Both the position numbers and the translations under genes were made by a program. Source: Mauremys mutica (Eukaryota; Chordata; Testudines; Geoemydidae). From it: a DNA stretch of 64,000 bases. This document shows positions 10,331-21,785 of this stretch, one piece after another. The notes under the pieces were generated by a model, which had not been told where the DNA came from, searched no databases, and worked only from the letters and a program-made list of their open reading frames with translations. The stretch spans positions 35,810,003-35,874,002 of the forward strand of contig NC_059075.1 of the NCBI RefSeq assembly GCF_020497125.1, written 5' to 3'. Within the stretch, counting starts at the first letter, position 1. Each line of letters opens with the position of its first letter.

Positions 10331-11480
10331 GCACAGTTCTGCTCCCATTGAAACCAATGTGAGAAAAAAATCAGATTAACTTCACTGGAAACAAGGCCAG
10401 GCAATGTTGTGTTAGTAATTTGGATTTTCCCTGAAGTCAGTGATAAACTCTCCTATTGACTTCCATATAACACAGGATTAGTTCCTAGACATCATAGCAA
10501 TCTGTTCCAATACTGTGAGCTGTGTGGCACTGTTGGGAGAACCCAGAAAAAAATCCAATAGGTTCAGATATGGTGGAAGCCAAATCCCTGCAATTCTTAA
10601 TTTAATACATATTTTTACCAGCAAGATCTTATACATTATCAGGATTCACAGGAGGGATTTGAATTCACATCACCTACCTCCCTTAATCATGAGCTATAGA
10701 GTCTTTTTTACTCTCTCTTTCTTTGGTCCAATGACTATTTAGCTATTTATAAAAAAGTGAACCAGCATCAGCAAGACAGATTGAGAGCATCTTTCCCCAG
10801 AGTAGCCTACAGCTGATGGCTAGGACACACGCATACATAAACATGTTTTTTGAAGCTAATCAATTCCAAATATTTTCATAACCAAAGTACTGGTAAATAT
10901 TTGTTATGATTTTTCAGTTTGGCCTCCTTAACCTATAAGGCAGTCCCTTAGCACAATTTTAATGGAAAGTACTGCTTTGGCCTTCTTTTTCCCTATGACT
11001 TAGGTGAAGACAGTGACTCACAAGCCAATATTAGAGTGACTAATGATCACAGTTGTGATACTGTTTTCAGCATTGTTGAAGAAACTTCACAGTTTTGGCA
11101 TTTGTGAGATGGCCAATAAAATGTATTTTGATCAGTAAATGATCACCAATCATCAAATGGCAGGAACATTAGCCCATTCAAGATACTCTTCTTATTGAAT
11201 CATTTGCTTCAGAAAATTTATTTGGGAGATCAGAGAACTAATATCACCAGTACAAATGGCAGACAGATATTTCACTTGTGAACCCCCAATTTTCCTGGGC
11301 TGAAACTCTGTACATTGCCAGCCTGAATGGTCTAAGCTCATAGCATCTCCTGGTACCCTGTTGTAGATCTTTTGCTTTATATGTTGATAGTCCTTCCAAA
11401 TGAAGCAATAGTGGTATAAACAAATGCTTAGCCTCCAGAAAAGATGGGCTGTTAGGGACTACTGTGAACTACCGAAGAGT
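10331..11480. other. Unassigned DNA
   Basis: No feature is recognised apart from chance frames (for example 10515-10742). Confidence 0.4.
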
Positions 11481-11865
11481 CTGGCTTCATAATACATTAA
11501 AACAAGGTGTGTGTTTGTTTCTTTGTTATTTAAAGCAATGCCAGAATGTAGTGTGCCAACAGGTCAAATAGGGGAGATTATGTCAGTTAGCAATTTTGTA
11601 GACTATCTTTTCCCACAACCCCATTTCACTTCCATTTTATTGCATGTAGTGCAATGTGATTTACAGTGTAAACATAACATTGCAGCTGTTCATTCTCCTC
11701 TTTTTACATATATATATAAATGTGATGGAACCATCAAGATGAACTCAGATCACAATTGTATATGTGACCTTATTACCCTACCCATTGTTTTTCAACGTGT
11801 GTGTGGGAAGGGGGAGGGGCAGGGACTCCTGGTGAGAACATCAGAGGCAGGGAAGTTCTGGGCTG

Positions 11866-11935
11866 TATAAAACTGCAGGACACCAAATCCATTGCCTACA
11901 CACACTACATACGTGCTGCTGTGTATGAAAATAAA
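11866..11935 (+). promoter_or_regulatory. TATA box / polyadenylation signal pair, possible LTR remnant
   Basis: TATAAAA at 11866-11872 is followed 58 bases later by AATAAA at 11930-11935 and a T-rich stretch. The close TATA-AATAAA spacing is what an LTR R region would give. No TG...CA borders, partner LTR or TSD were found, so this is only a candidate. Confidence 0.25.
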
Positions 11936-11975
11936 CTCAGTCTTCTTCTCCCCTTGTTTCCATTGTAGTTCCTTA

Positions 11976-13589
11976 ACATAGCTGACTATGAGAACAGATC
12001 ATATACACAGTGCAGCAGGATAAAGCAGTGGTCCACCAGCCCAAGCTTCTCCATCCTGTTCCTGTGCCACTCAGCTCAGCTTTGGGTGCACCAACACACA
12101 ATCTCCCAGCAGCGGCAGTGGGTCAGAACTACTAGAGAGGGGAAGGGGAATGAGGAGAGGGGAAAGCACTAAGGAGAAAATGTGTAAATAAGCAAAAATT
12201 AAGGGGCAAGGAGAAAGGGAAAAGACGACAAGGAATGGGGAAAAATAATCGACAGAAAAGAAAGCTTGAGTGTGAAAATGGACAAGAAAAAAAAAAAGAG
12301 AGATTCCAGCAGCTGTACCAGGGAATGTGTGCAAAGGGTGCATATCTGCTTGTTAATCCTAGGGTAGCAGGATCCACCGAAAGAAGGTTGGGAACAACTG
12401 CTGTACTTGTGATCTTTATTTATCTCATCTGCCTCTGTTGTTTGTTATTCTTAACCATTATGCCATCTCCACAATTAGATGTATAGCACTTTGGCGTAGG
12501 GACCAAGTCATATAGAGTATTCAGTGAAAGGCATCAGCTCCACTAACTTTCCCTGTCTTCTCTTGCTTTTTTTAGAAATAGAATTCAAGAGACAGGATGT
12601 ATCTTAATCTGTCTCTCAGCTGGAGAACAATTTACAGTGGCAAATTAATCACAGACCAATCAATTCAACCTCCATATTTTTGGAGGGCCTCTGATTTTCT
12701 GGGAATGTAGGGTTTGAGTCTAGTCTGTTGATCTGGACATCACCTCCTGAATTGGTCCCCTCGCATTATTATGTTTTCCATCCCCTCCTCTCTGCACTCT
12801 GGTAGTTTGACGTAATTACACCCAATTTCTGGCTGTCTGCCCTTACTCTTATGACTATGGATGAGTGAATTGGTTCAGATTAAATAAGAGTTGAACCAAA
12901 CTTTCATTCATAAATGGAGTTGAAACTGAACACTTGGAGTCTCAAAGAAGTTTGGTTCACTCTCTTTAGTCCATTATTTCTTCTTCTGCACTTACAGGTT
13001 GCATGCAGGAACAAAAGCAAAATGCTCTGAGAACTACCTTACAGAAGTTTTTAAGGGCTTTTGTCTTCAGTTCCAGCTGGACAAGAAACATAAGCATAAA
13101 TCATTTAAAGTAATAGGATAAAATTGCGAATCTATTTCCAGTGTGATGGTGGTTCTTTTTTGAGCAATGGCTGAGGGGAGTCCTACTATGCTCTGAACTG
13201 GTTCTCCCATCCTTAGTTAAACCTGCTGTAAGTATCTGAGAGACAAGAGTGGATCCCTTCCCAGCATACCATAGCCATGTTGAGCGTATATGCGCTTGGC
13301 TTGAACAAAACTTAGTGCCCTTTATTGATCCAAATGCTACTTAATTGCACATAATAGGAAGCAGTTATTCCTTAGTTATTCCTTCCTATCATTGATCATG
13401 AAGAATTAGTACTTTGTGCAGATAAAGCAACTGTCCTTTGCTGGCTGGATATTCAGTAATGGTAAATTTATCAGGTCTATTCCCTTGTGTGCTTATATTA
13501 CACATGACTGGGCTTGCACATAATCATTCAGCTCCTTCCATACCTGATGGAAGGTGCTGAACGGACAAAGGAGGGTTAGTGGGTTATAG
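11976..13589. other. Unassigned DNA with a purine-rich tract
   Basis: The stretch at about 12126-12310 is strongly purine-rich on the plus strand (GAGGGGAAGGGGAATGAGGA and similar). It ends near AAGGTTGGGAACAACTGCTG, which resembles a hAT TIR, but no matching left end with a TSD was found. The rest has no recognised gene or repeat. Confidence 0.4.
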
Positions 13590-14080
13590 ATTACTGCAAA
13601 GGGGATATAAATGCAGTGGATTTATTAAGTCCATGATTTTTAGTTCCTAACAAAGTTAGGAACTTAAGTTCCCAGGGTCATCTTTTTAAGGTGTTGTGCA
13701 AGTTTCCCTTGAGGATGAGGACTCTGAATTCAGATACAGACTGATTATTTAATGGAAAGTGTTCACCAATGAGTGATAGGGTGTTTTTGTCTTATCATTT
13801 TTCTGTGTGAGTGCATTAGAGAGTGTAGCGATTGTCTTGTTTCACCCATATAGTCATTATTGGGGTATTTAGTGCATTGGATGAAGTACACCACATGTTG
13901 TGACAGGCATATTTGGGACACAGGGATCTTGAAGGGTGTGTTGTGGTGGGTATTGATTATCATTGTAGTGGAGATATGGCTGAAGGTTTTGTATCTGTTT
14001 TTATGGTAGGGTCTGGTGCTGCTTTGAGTTGGTATGTCCTGCCACATTTACTGAGTTAACATCACTGTTTCCTGCAACAC
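13590..14080 (-). pseudogene. PLE relic: GIY-YIG endonuclease domain and C-terminus
   Basis: The minus-strand frame at 13763-14047 contains VVYFIQCTK and, about ten residues on, YMGETRQSLHSLMHSHR. This fits the GIY-YIG endonuclease pattern of PLE proteins, with V-Y-F and Y-M-G in place of the two tripeptides. After a frameshift near 13785 the sequence continues in another frame with GEHF, SEFRVLILKGNL and, past a stop, WELKFLTLLGTKNHGLNKS, the usual PLE C-terminal order. The reverse transcriptase domain is absent. PLEs use this nuclease with a telomerase-related reverse transcriptase; this copy is dead. Confidence 0.82.
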
Positions 14081-15059
14081 CTTGGGATCTCCTTGGTCTC
14101 ACATCTATGTCCAGATACTGCTTAGCATGTGACATCTAATGAAGTTACAACTACATTTTCTATTACCCTTGATTCTTCTCAATGATACTCTACAATTATA
14201 ATTTACACTTATAATCATATCTGGAAACATGACTTGAGGAAACAATGGAACAGTGAACTGAGGAAATAATCTAAAAAGCACGATTCATTGTTATCACTAA
14301 TGAACGCATTTGAAATTTGAAGTAAGTGATGGATTATTGCTAGTGTGCTCTGATTATTCCATGGAGATGCACTAAAAATGAAAAACCCAGAGAGAGGCTG
14401 CAGTAACAAAATCATTGATTAATCAATTAATCATCACAAGTAAATTAAATTCATCGGATCCAAACAACATAGACAAAACAGAGACTTTATATAAATGGAG
14501 CTGAGATTGTAGTGATTAAAAAATTGACAGCTGTTCTTGTGATGGATAAACTCTGTACTGTGCTGTTCTGTGTTTGTGTGTGTATTTGTATATAAACTAG
14601 TACAGCCAATTATAAACACCACTTGCCTCTGTTAGATTAAGTAGATTTTAGCTGATTAACAAAGTATACTTTTTTATGTCTTGCTTTATGAAGAATATGT
14701 GAAGCTCAGGCTGTATTATTACCACATAATAAGCATTAATTACTTCTAAAGAGAGAGCTTTAAAATGTGTGAGGCTTATGGGATGTCTACCTTCCCTTTA
14801 ACTAATGAGGTACTAGCACATCCATGTTTCAAAAAAGGATATTGAATCAAGGTCCCTTCAGTCCCTCCATTTCATATGGAAATGTGTTGATTCCTGACAG
14901 GTTTTGAAAACAGTGGAGGGTAATTCCAGACTCCTGGAAGCCATTCATCCCTTCTCTCTCTTTTTAAGTAGGCCCTAATGTCCAAGTTGCTAGTGAACTA
15001 TTGCTGGGCATCTAATGGCTTTCCCAATGAACTCATTGTTAATATCTTTACAAAGCAAT
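14081..15059. other. Unassigned AT-rich DNA
   Basis: No repeat family or gene is recognised. Confidence 0.4.
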
Positions 15060-15205
15060 GAGTTGTGTTGTCTAGTGATTAGAGCAAGAACCTCTAGGTT
15101 CAATCACTGGCTCAGCTGCTTGGGAAAATCACTCTCCCTGCCTTAGTTTCCCCATCTGTGACATGGATTTAATAATATTTAACTATCTCAGAAGGGTTCC
15201 AATCC
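15060..15205 (+). repeat. MIR SINE
   Basis: GTCTAGTGATTAGAGCA (tRNA-like head), GGTTCAATCACTGGCTC (box B region), then CCTTAGTTTCCCCATCTGTG and a run toward TAATATTTAACTATCTCA follow the MIR order. Confidence 0.75.
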
Positions 15206-15335
15206 ATCTTCTACTGGAGCAAGCCCAAGTGGTATTCTCAGATATGACACTGAGCTCTTTGCACTTTTGTTTCCTTTCTGATCTCTGAGTGAAGTCCCTC
15301 AGGTGTTAGGCCTCATGGCCTTACCTGTCTTGGTG

Positions 15336-15521
15336 TGTTTTGTATCGTAAACCATATGTACAGCAACTTCTCTACATAGTGTCTTTATTCAGGCAAAAAC
15401 AAAAATGTGTCTGCAGTGGTTAGCAGGACATCACCTGCTGCAGTTGCCAACAATGAACAAAGCAAAACTAGCCCGCCACATGTTTCCTTGTTTAACTATT
15501 ATTATTATACACATTGTAGCA
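15336..15521 (-). repeat. 3' LTR of Ty3/Gypsy element
   Basis: Read on the minus strand it starts TGCTACAATGTGTATAATAA and ends ...TTTACGATACAAAACA. It aligns along its length with the second LTR at 17955-18150 (shared blocks ACAGCA/GCTTCT, CAGGCAA, GAACAAA-CAAAACTAG). Immediately upstream in element orientation is a polypurine tract, AATGGGGGGAAA (complement of 15522-15533). Confidence 0.85.
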
Positions 15522-16225
15522 TTTCCCCCCATTTTAAATATTTATTACCCAATTTACAAAAGCAACAATAATACTTAGTAATACATTTCAAATAGCAAAT
15601 AATAAGCACATAAATAAATAGATGATCTCAGTCACTATTTACACTATATAATTCCACTGTGTAGGTGGACCATTTCTCACACACAGAATGCCTCAATTCA
15701 ACCTCTACAAAAGACAATTCCACTGTCAGTGCTCGCTTTTTCAGGGACAACTTTTGGTTCAAACCTGTCATGCTGTGATATGGTAACTTGAACACTCTGT
15801 CCGTGAGGCTGATCTTGTGTCAGGCTTCTGCCCCTCAAGGCTTCCAGAAACTGGTGCTGAATCTAAATGGTGATTCTCCAGTGACAATTCCATTGCTTCT
15901 ATACTAACATCTCCAATGTTTAACACGATCCTTTCTCTCACTTGATCCACATGTCAGTATACAATCCTGCTGTTTCCCAGAATTGCCATCTAGGAGACTG
16001 TTCCTGTAATATCTTGAATGATAGCTGGCATCCAGTTGGGACAAGGACCAAAGGTTTTAAAATAGCTTCACCAACAGTAAAACTATGTTCTTTAGCATGT
16101 TCGTCATGTTGCTGCTTTTGCTTCTGTTGTTTTGGTTGTATTCTTCCCATTAAGTATGGATGATAATGTCTAACCTTAGTTTCCTTCCATTAAAATCTCC
16201 ATGAGGGACAGGCCTGTGGCTGACT

Positions 16226-16351
16226 TAGGGTGACCAGATGTCCTGATTTTATAGGGATTGTCCCGATTTTGGGGTCTTTTTCTTATATAGACTCCTAATT
16301 ACTCCCCACCCCCCGGTCCTGTTTTTTCACATTTGCTGTCTGGTCACCCTA
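16226..16351. mobile_element. hAT MITE nested in Gypsy, perfect 8-bp TSD
   Basis: TIRs TAGGGTGACCAGA (left) and TCTGGTCACCCTA (right) bound a 126-bp AT-rich element. The flanking bases GGCTGACT are duplicated exactly (16218-16225 and 16352-16359), marking hAT-type integration. A second copy of the family is at 40200-40321. Confidence 0.95.
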
Positions 16352-16357
16352 GGCTGA

Positions 16358-16817
16358 CTAGAGTGTTATCTGATGATTAAATAGGTAATGAGATGCTTTC
16401 ATGTCTGTAATACATCCAGGTATTTTTAATAACCTCTTTAAATGATTGGATGATGGATGGTAAGGTGCCAACATAACATGTTGGATGTTGTTTTGCTTCA
16501 CAAACCTTTTGAATTCCATGCTAGTAAAATAACTTCTATTATTTGATACAAGCCTTTCAGGTAAACCAGGGATACTATCACTAGTCCTTAGTTTTTCTAG
16601 TGACTTCACTAATGGATGTATTCATGGAATAGATATCTACCCATTTGGAATGTTTATCCACTAGTATTGAAAACATTTTTCCCAGACATGGTCCAGCATA
16701 AACAATATGCACACTCTTCCAAGTCTTATCTGGCCACTCCCAAAGATGGAGCAGGTCACAAGATAGGAGCTTTTTGAGTCTCTTGATAAATATAACAGCC
16801 TTGCACTTTACTCTCAA
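16358..16817 (-). pseudogene. Gypsy integrase relic
   Basis: Two frames cover the integrase. The upstream one (16581-16817) has WPDKTWKSVHIVYAGPC, then ILVDKHSKWVDIY, matching the start of the RNase H-like catalytic core of Ty3/Gypsy integrases (the first acidic residue, normally the D of H-I-D-Y-A-G-P, is V here). The downstream one (16358-16609) has LPERLVSNNRSYFTSMEF, then APYHPSSNH, where the usual second catalytic D of the V-S-D-N-G motif is N. Frameshifts, stops and catalytic substitutions show it is inactive. Confidence 0.85.
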
Positions 16818-16859
16818 TATCAGGCCAGCTTCCTATAACCTGTTGAACACTTCTGCTAA

Positions 16860-17290
16860 ATGATGTAAATGTTCTGTGTCTGTGGAACCAGTGATTAGTA
16901 TAACATTGAGATCTACTGCCATTTGTGGAATTCATTGAATCAATCCCTCCATGGTTCTTTGGAAAATAGCAGGGACTGAGGACACACTGAATGGTAACTG
17001 ATTATATTTAAACAGTCCTTTGCAACTATGAACAGTGACACACTGCTTGGAATTTTTTTCCAGAACAATCTGTTGGTTGACAAGGCTCATGTCTAACTTT
17101 GAACAAGCTCCCCTGCCAACACTGCGAACAGATCCTTAATTTCTGGAATTATGTACTGTTCTAATTGTGAGACCCTATTTACAGTCAGCTTATGGTCACC
17201 ACATATGTATGCGGAGTCACACGACTTCAACACCGGTATTATTGCTGCAGCCCATTCAGAAAACTTAACAGGTTAAATAATACCAGCTGC
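16860..17290 (-). pseudogene. Gypsy reverse transcriptase relic
   Basis: Minus-strand translation, with several stops and a frameshift near 17110, gives PVKFSEWAAAIIPVLKSC, ICGDHKLTVNRVSQLEQY, IPEIKDLFAVLAG and, later, a region equivalent to the PFGVSSAP-IFQRTMEG block. These are conserved segments of Ty3/Gypsy reverse transcriptases in the right order. The region that should hold the Y-x-D-D box is degenerate (around 16915). Confidence 0.8.
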
Positions 17291-17309
17291 CTGTAGCCTT
17301 GTGTTTCCT

Positions 17310-17800
17310 GTGTGCTATTTTCACCTCCCCAGGCTCCTGTGGTTTATGTTTGTAAATCCTGTTCAGTTTTATTTGCAGATCCCATAGCCTGGGCCAATTT
17401 TAGAGCTGTTTCAAATGTTAACTGTGGTTCAGACAATAATCTCCTTTGCATTTTGTCATCATCAATGCCACAAACTAATCTGTCTCTTAGGTTTGTGTCA
17501 GGCTCACACCATAATTAAAATCTTGAGAGAGCTGCCTCAGTGCTGCCACGAATTTCCCTACTGCTTTCCTTGACTCAGAGTTAAACTTAAATCATTCTAT
17601 TATTTCACTGGGTGTTGAGTTGAAATGATTTCTTAACAGATTTACTAGCTCATCAAAAGTTTTATTTCCAGTTTTTTCAGGAGTTAACAGGTTTCTATTT
17701 AAACTGTAAGTCTTGGCCTCTACACTGCTGAGTATGATAGCTTTCTTCTTACCTTCATCGGCAGTGAAAAAATAAGACATTTCACAGTATTCTTCTCAAG
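17310..17800 (-). pseudogene. Gypsy gag relic
   Basis: Minus-strand frames contain KTFDELVNLLRNHFNSTPSE (within 17592-17780) and, further on, RDRLVCGIDDDKMQRRLL-like and LTFETALKLAQAMGSA segments. These resemble the C-terminal half of Gypsy-type Gag capsid proteins. Frames are broken. The plus-strand frame at 17312-17518 is a shadow. Confidence 0.75.
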
Positions 17801-17954
17801 TTTGGTGTTGCAGATTAAATGGTGAAATAGTCTTAGAGGTTGCAGCCATTTCCCATGTATTTGTAAGAGTTTGCAGGCCTTACTTACAGATGACTTCCCA
17901 GGTCGTCTTTCTTTCTTTCTTTCTTTGGAGGTTCATATCCATCTCGTTGCCACA

Positions 17955-18150
17955 TGTTGTGTTGTAAACACACATACAGCAGCTTCTTAGGTATTAATAG
18001 TCTATTTTTCAGGCAACACACCTATGTCTGTAGATCCCCACTTCCTGCAGTTATCGACAACGAACAAACCAAAACTAGACTGCCACTCATTTCCTTTTTT
18101 GACACTCTGCTCACTCCCCCAATGGTCAGTTCATTATACACATTATAACA
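17955..18150 (-). repeat. 5' LTR of Ty3/Gypsy element
   Basis: On the minus strand it starts TGTTATAATGTGTATAATGA and ends ...TTTACAACACAACA. It is followed after two bases by the primer-binding-site-like TGGCAACGAG. It pairs with 15336-15521 but the two have diverged at many positions, so the insertion is old. Confidence 0.85.
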
Positions 18151-18523
18151 GGGTGGAATTTCATAATTCCAGACCTGCATCTGGATACAACATGTCTATG
18201 TCAATGATTTATTGACATTCAGGTCCAACTGGACAACTGGCCACCTTCGGGAGCTTGTGACCAGTGACAGTGCCAAACAGCCTTTTTAGAACACGTAGGT
18301 TTATGTAGCAAATGGGACAAAAGAGTAGAGAAAATTAATTTAAAATAACAGTCTACACACTTATCTAAACTTATTTAATGTTATGTTTCATTGAAAGCCA
18401 AGTTAGATAGGCTTCCCTCTTGAGTTACAGGAACAGAACAGACCTAACTTACATTCTTCTAGCAAGCCCAAGAGTGCTTATGACCCATTCTGGTCTCAAT
18501 TTTCCTTCCAGATATGTTCCTCA

Positions 18524-18739
18524 GCCTATGTCTACACTATAGACCTTACAGTGGCACAGCTGTAACACTGCAGCTACTCTGCTGTAAGGTCTCCTGTGTA
18601 GCCACTCTGTGCCAATGCTGGAGACATAGCATTGGCCACACTGGTGCTTTTGTCTGTGAAACTTATGTCAGTTAGGCCCATGTTTTTTCACACCCCTGAC
18701 TATCATTTTGCCAACAAAAGTGCTACTGTAGACAAAGCC
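18524..18739. mobile_element. PIF/Harbinger-type MITE
   Basis: The left end GCCTATGTCTACACTA and the complement of the right end (GGCTTTGTCTACAGTA) are matching TIRs. TCA is duplicated at 18521-18523 and 18740-18742, the 3-bp T-N-A type TSD of PIF/Harbinger. The interior has a hairpin with arms GACCTTACAG (about 18542) and CTGTAAGGTC (about 18582). Confidence 0.82.
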
Positions 18740-18959
18740 TCAGTCTGTTTCCTTCCATTAGGAAAATTGCCCTTTCTCAAAGCCCTACCCTCAGAGCCCT
18801 CTCTCTCCCTAAAACCTTTGTTACAAGGCCTAGATATGAAGTTGTTCTTTTGCTGCAGACTGCTTTTTTCTCTGTTGACCAGCCCAGCCCATCAAGGAAA
18901 TGCCCTTGTGATAGTTGCTCCTTTGTTTGGCAATTTGATCTATTCAGCCTTCATAGTTT

Positions 18960-21785
18960 ACAATCACAGGCCTTATGAGGGTGTTTCATCAGTTAAGACT
19001 GAGCCGATCACAACACGTCTTCTAATCTTCTCTCGCTCTGGCCATCTTTCGCCATGCTTGTCCATATCTCCTTGTTAGGAAATCATCCCACCTCTTTGGA
19101 GGCCGACCACGTGGCCATTTCTCGCGGATACCACTCAGATATAGCTGCAGTCCATCTGTTGTCACTGAGTCGGGCCACATGTCCCCCACACCGCATTTTG
19201 CTGAGTCTGCTTTCAACAACAACAAAATCTCGCACTCCAGACTGCTGCCTAATTATTTCATTGGGGATGTGATCATGGAGCGAAATGTTGTTCCATAGCC
19301 TTCTGTGTGACAGTCAGTTGTTCTTCAGTCTTTGTCAGCGACCGTGTTTCACTGCCATGTAGCATTGTGGGAAGCACGGTCAAGTTACAAAGATTCACAC
19401 AAGTTGTTTTGCTGGTCTTTCCTTGGAGGATGTCCCTGATGTCGTTGAATGCACACCATCCAGCTTTTTTTCTGCATGACAGTTCGCCTTTCTGATCGTG
19501 GCACATGTTGACTTTCTGGCCTAAATTAAATGTATTTGTCGACCTCTTGGATCTGCTCTCCTCCAAGAGTTATTTGGGTTCTGATCTCATATATTTTGTT
19601 TTCAACTGGTTCATTTTCAATCTGACTTGACTACTTTTCGTGTTCAGTTCTTTAAGCATTGTCTCAAGCTGGATTGTATTTTCGGTTATCAGCACTATAT
19701 CATCTGCAAACCTGAGATGCTTTAGCTGCTCGCCGTTGATATTAATCCTGCCTTTCAGGTCTGCTCGTCGAAAAACCAATTCAAGACAGGCTGTGAATAA
19801 TTTTGGTGAAACTGTATCTCCTTGTTTCACTCCTTTCTAGATGGGGATTCAGAGGGGAGTATTGAACAGCGATATATCCGTGCTGCAGCCAGAGTTCGCG
19901 TCCTTTAATAATGTGATATATTTTGCACTGATGCCCTGTTCTGAAAGAGCTTCAAGAACAGTGTTAGTCTCCAAGCTATGAAATGCCTTCTCGTAGTCCA
20001 TGAAGGCAATGCACAAAGGGAACTTGTATTCCCTTGAACGCTCTAGTAGTTGGCTTAAAGTAAAGACGTGGTCTATCGTGCTGTAATTTCTTCGAAAAAC
20101 AGCCTGCTCTCTAGGTTGCTGTTCATCCAGGTTTCCCAACAATCGTTTTGTTATCATTTTGGTGAACAACTTATAGATATGCAAAAGCAGGCAGATCAGG
20201 TGATAGTTCTTTAGATTTTCTCAATCGCCTTTCTTATGCAGCAAGATGGTATTGGACTCTTTCCAACTGGATGGTATCTTCTGGATTTCCAGGTAATGGC
20301 TGAACCTTTGGGCGAGAGCTTTCCAGAGTTCCTGACCTCCCGCCTTAAGCACTTCTGCTGTCAGACTGTCCTTGCCTGGAGGCTTCCCCTCTTTCATTTG
20401 ATGGCCTGCGTGACAGACTTCGCTGATGAGAACCGGAAGTATGTGTTCATTGGTTTGTTGGAGTGATGGCATTGGGACATCTATATAGGATGCAAAGAGC
20501 TGGGTGTAGAAATCCCTGCAGATTGCCTCCATCTCTGTTCAATTGGTTACTGATTTTCCATCTTTGTTCTTCAAAGCTGATAATGATGACCTATACAACG
20601 CCAGTTCCCGTTTACATTTTTTGAGACTTTTACAATCTTCAGCAGCCTTTTAGGAGCTTTTTGGTTCGAAATTTCTTGAAGTCTTCCTTCAGCTTTGTTC
20701 ATATGAGCTTGCAGAGAAGGGAGTACTCAAGCCTGTCACTGCCATTTCTTTTCATTTTCCTCCTCTTCTCCAATAAGGTCTTTGTATTCTCTGAGATTCT
20801 TCCACTAGCTCTTTTTGGTCTTTCACACTCAGCTGATTTCTCGGACCATTCCAGTCTCTTGCTGAAGTTCTCATAATCATCGTCACAGTCATCCAAGAGG
20901 CTCCAGTTTTCCCTGGAAATGTTTTCCTTCAGGATTTCCTCGTCAAAAGTTACCAGTTGGTGCCTTCTGCTTGCCATACACAGCACCTTTTTCTGCACCT
21001 TCACAGTGAACATGAATCTGGCTCTCAGCAGGCGATGATCACTACCAATGTTAAATGATGGCACTACTTAAATATCCTGCACAATGCGTTGTCTATCTAT
21101 CAATGTAATAGATTTCATTCTTTTTCTTCATGTTTGGTGAGATCCAAGTCCATCTCCTGTTGGCCTTCTTTCAGAACCAGGTGCTACCAATGAACATTCT
21201 CCTTGTCTCTGCCAATATAGCTAGTCATTCTTGCGCATTTCATTCTCCGATACCGTACCTTCCTATGAATTTTTTGCCTTCTCTCCCTCTTCCAACCTTG
21301 GCATTAAAATCTCCCATCGCAATCATATATAAGAATGAGGGTTTCCTCCATTTCCTGATAGAATCCTTCCACATCATCATCTTTGCATGCACTTGTGGGA
21401 GCATAGATTTGGATGATTTTGAGGGTGCTGTTTCGGTTCAATTGGAGGTAAAGCATCCCGATACATGATGACTTCAAATGGCATGAGATGATTTCCAAAG
21501 ACCATTCCTTGTTTATGATGAATCCGACTCTTCCAGCTGTCCTCATGCCTTCTCCTTTTCCTAGAATGACCCTGCTTCCATCCCTCCATCTGACCTCCAT
21601 CTCCTTCTTTGGTTGTGTTTCGCAAACGCCCAGCACATCACAGGCTGTTTTTGCCTTTTCCTCCATTAGATGATTTATTGATTCCTCCTTTGTCAGTGTT
21701 CTACAGTTATAAGTGGCAACCTGGCACCTGAGATTCTTTTCAGCCTCTCGTCGACCAATTTTCTTTTTCCTCCCATAATCTTTTA
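18960..21785 (-). pseudogene. RTE-clade LINE, nearly collinear but inactive
   Basis: Minus-strand frames line up as one RTE-type protein. The APE endonuclease lies at about 21740-20950, with CQVATYNCRTLT, DVLGVCET and the terminal motif GSDHRLLRARF near 21050. A linker follows, then reverse transcriptase at about 20530-19580: KEGKPPGKDSLTAEVLK, DEQQPREQAVFRRNYSTIDH, AFMDYEKAFHSLE, KQGDTVSPKLF and FADD at 19699-19710. The C-terminal domain at about 19560-19010 has VLPTMLHGSETRSLTKTEE and RGRPPKRWDDF. At least six frame breaks or stops interrupt the 2.8 kb. RTE LINEs encode a single endonuclease-reverse transcriptase for target-primed integration; the FADD catalytic pair survives but the gene cannot be expressed whole. 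Borders are approximate. Confidence 0.9.

Larger units (their letters stand above)
15336..18150 (-). mobile_element. Internally deleted Ty3/Gypsy LTR retrotransposon
   Basis: A 2.8-kb element in minus orientation carries two LTRs (15336-15521 and 17955-18150), a primer-binding-site-like TGGCAACGAG beginning two bases inside the 5' LTR, and a polypurine tract before the 3' LTR. Order along the element is gag relic (about 17800-17310), reverse transcriptase relic (about 17290-16860), and integrase relic (about 16817-16358). Protease and RNase H are not recognisable, and intact relatives should be considerably longer. The flanks TGGTG (15331-15335) and GGGTG (18151-18155) agree at four of five bases, a likely 5-bp TSD. 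It is interrupted by a hAT MITE at 16226-16351. Confidence 0.88.

Noticed and set aside
9623..10357. Long overlapping open frames on both strands (130, 97 and 199 codons)
   Set aside because: They lie in a G-rich minisatellite inside a hAT element; the translations are low-complexity and both strands are open, which is a composition effect.
12005..12405. hAT-like element between CAGTGGTCCACC and GGGAACAACTGCTG
   Set aside because: The ends pair poorly and the 8-bp flanks do not match, so it is not supported.
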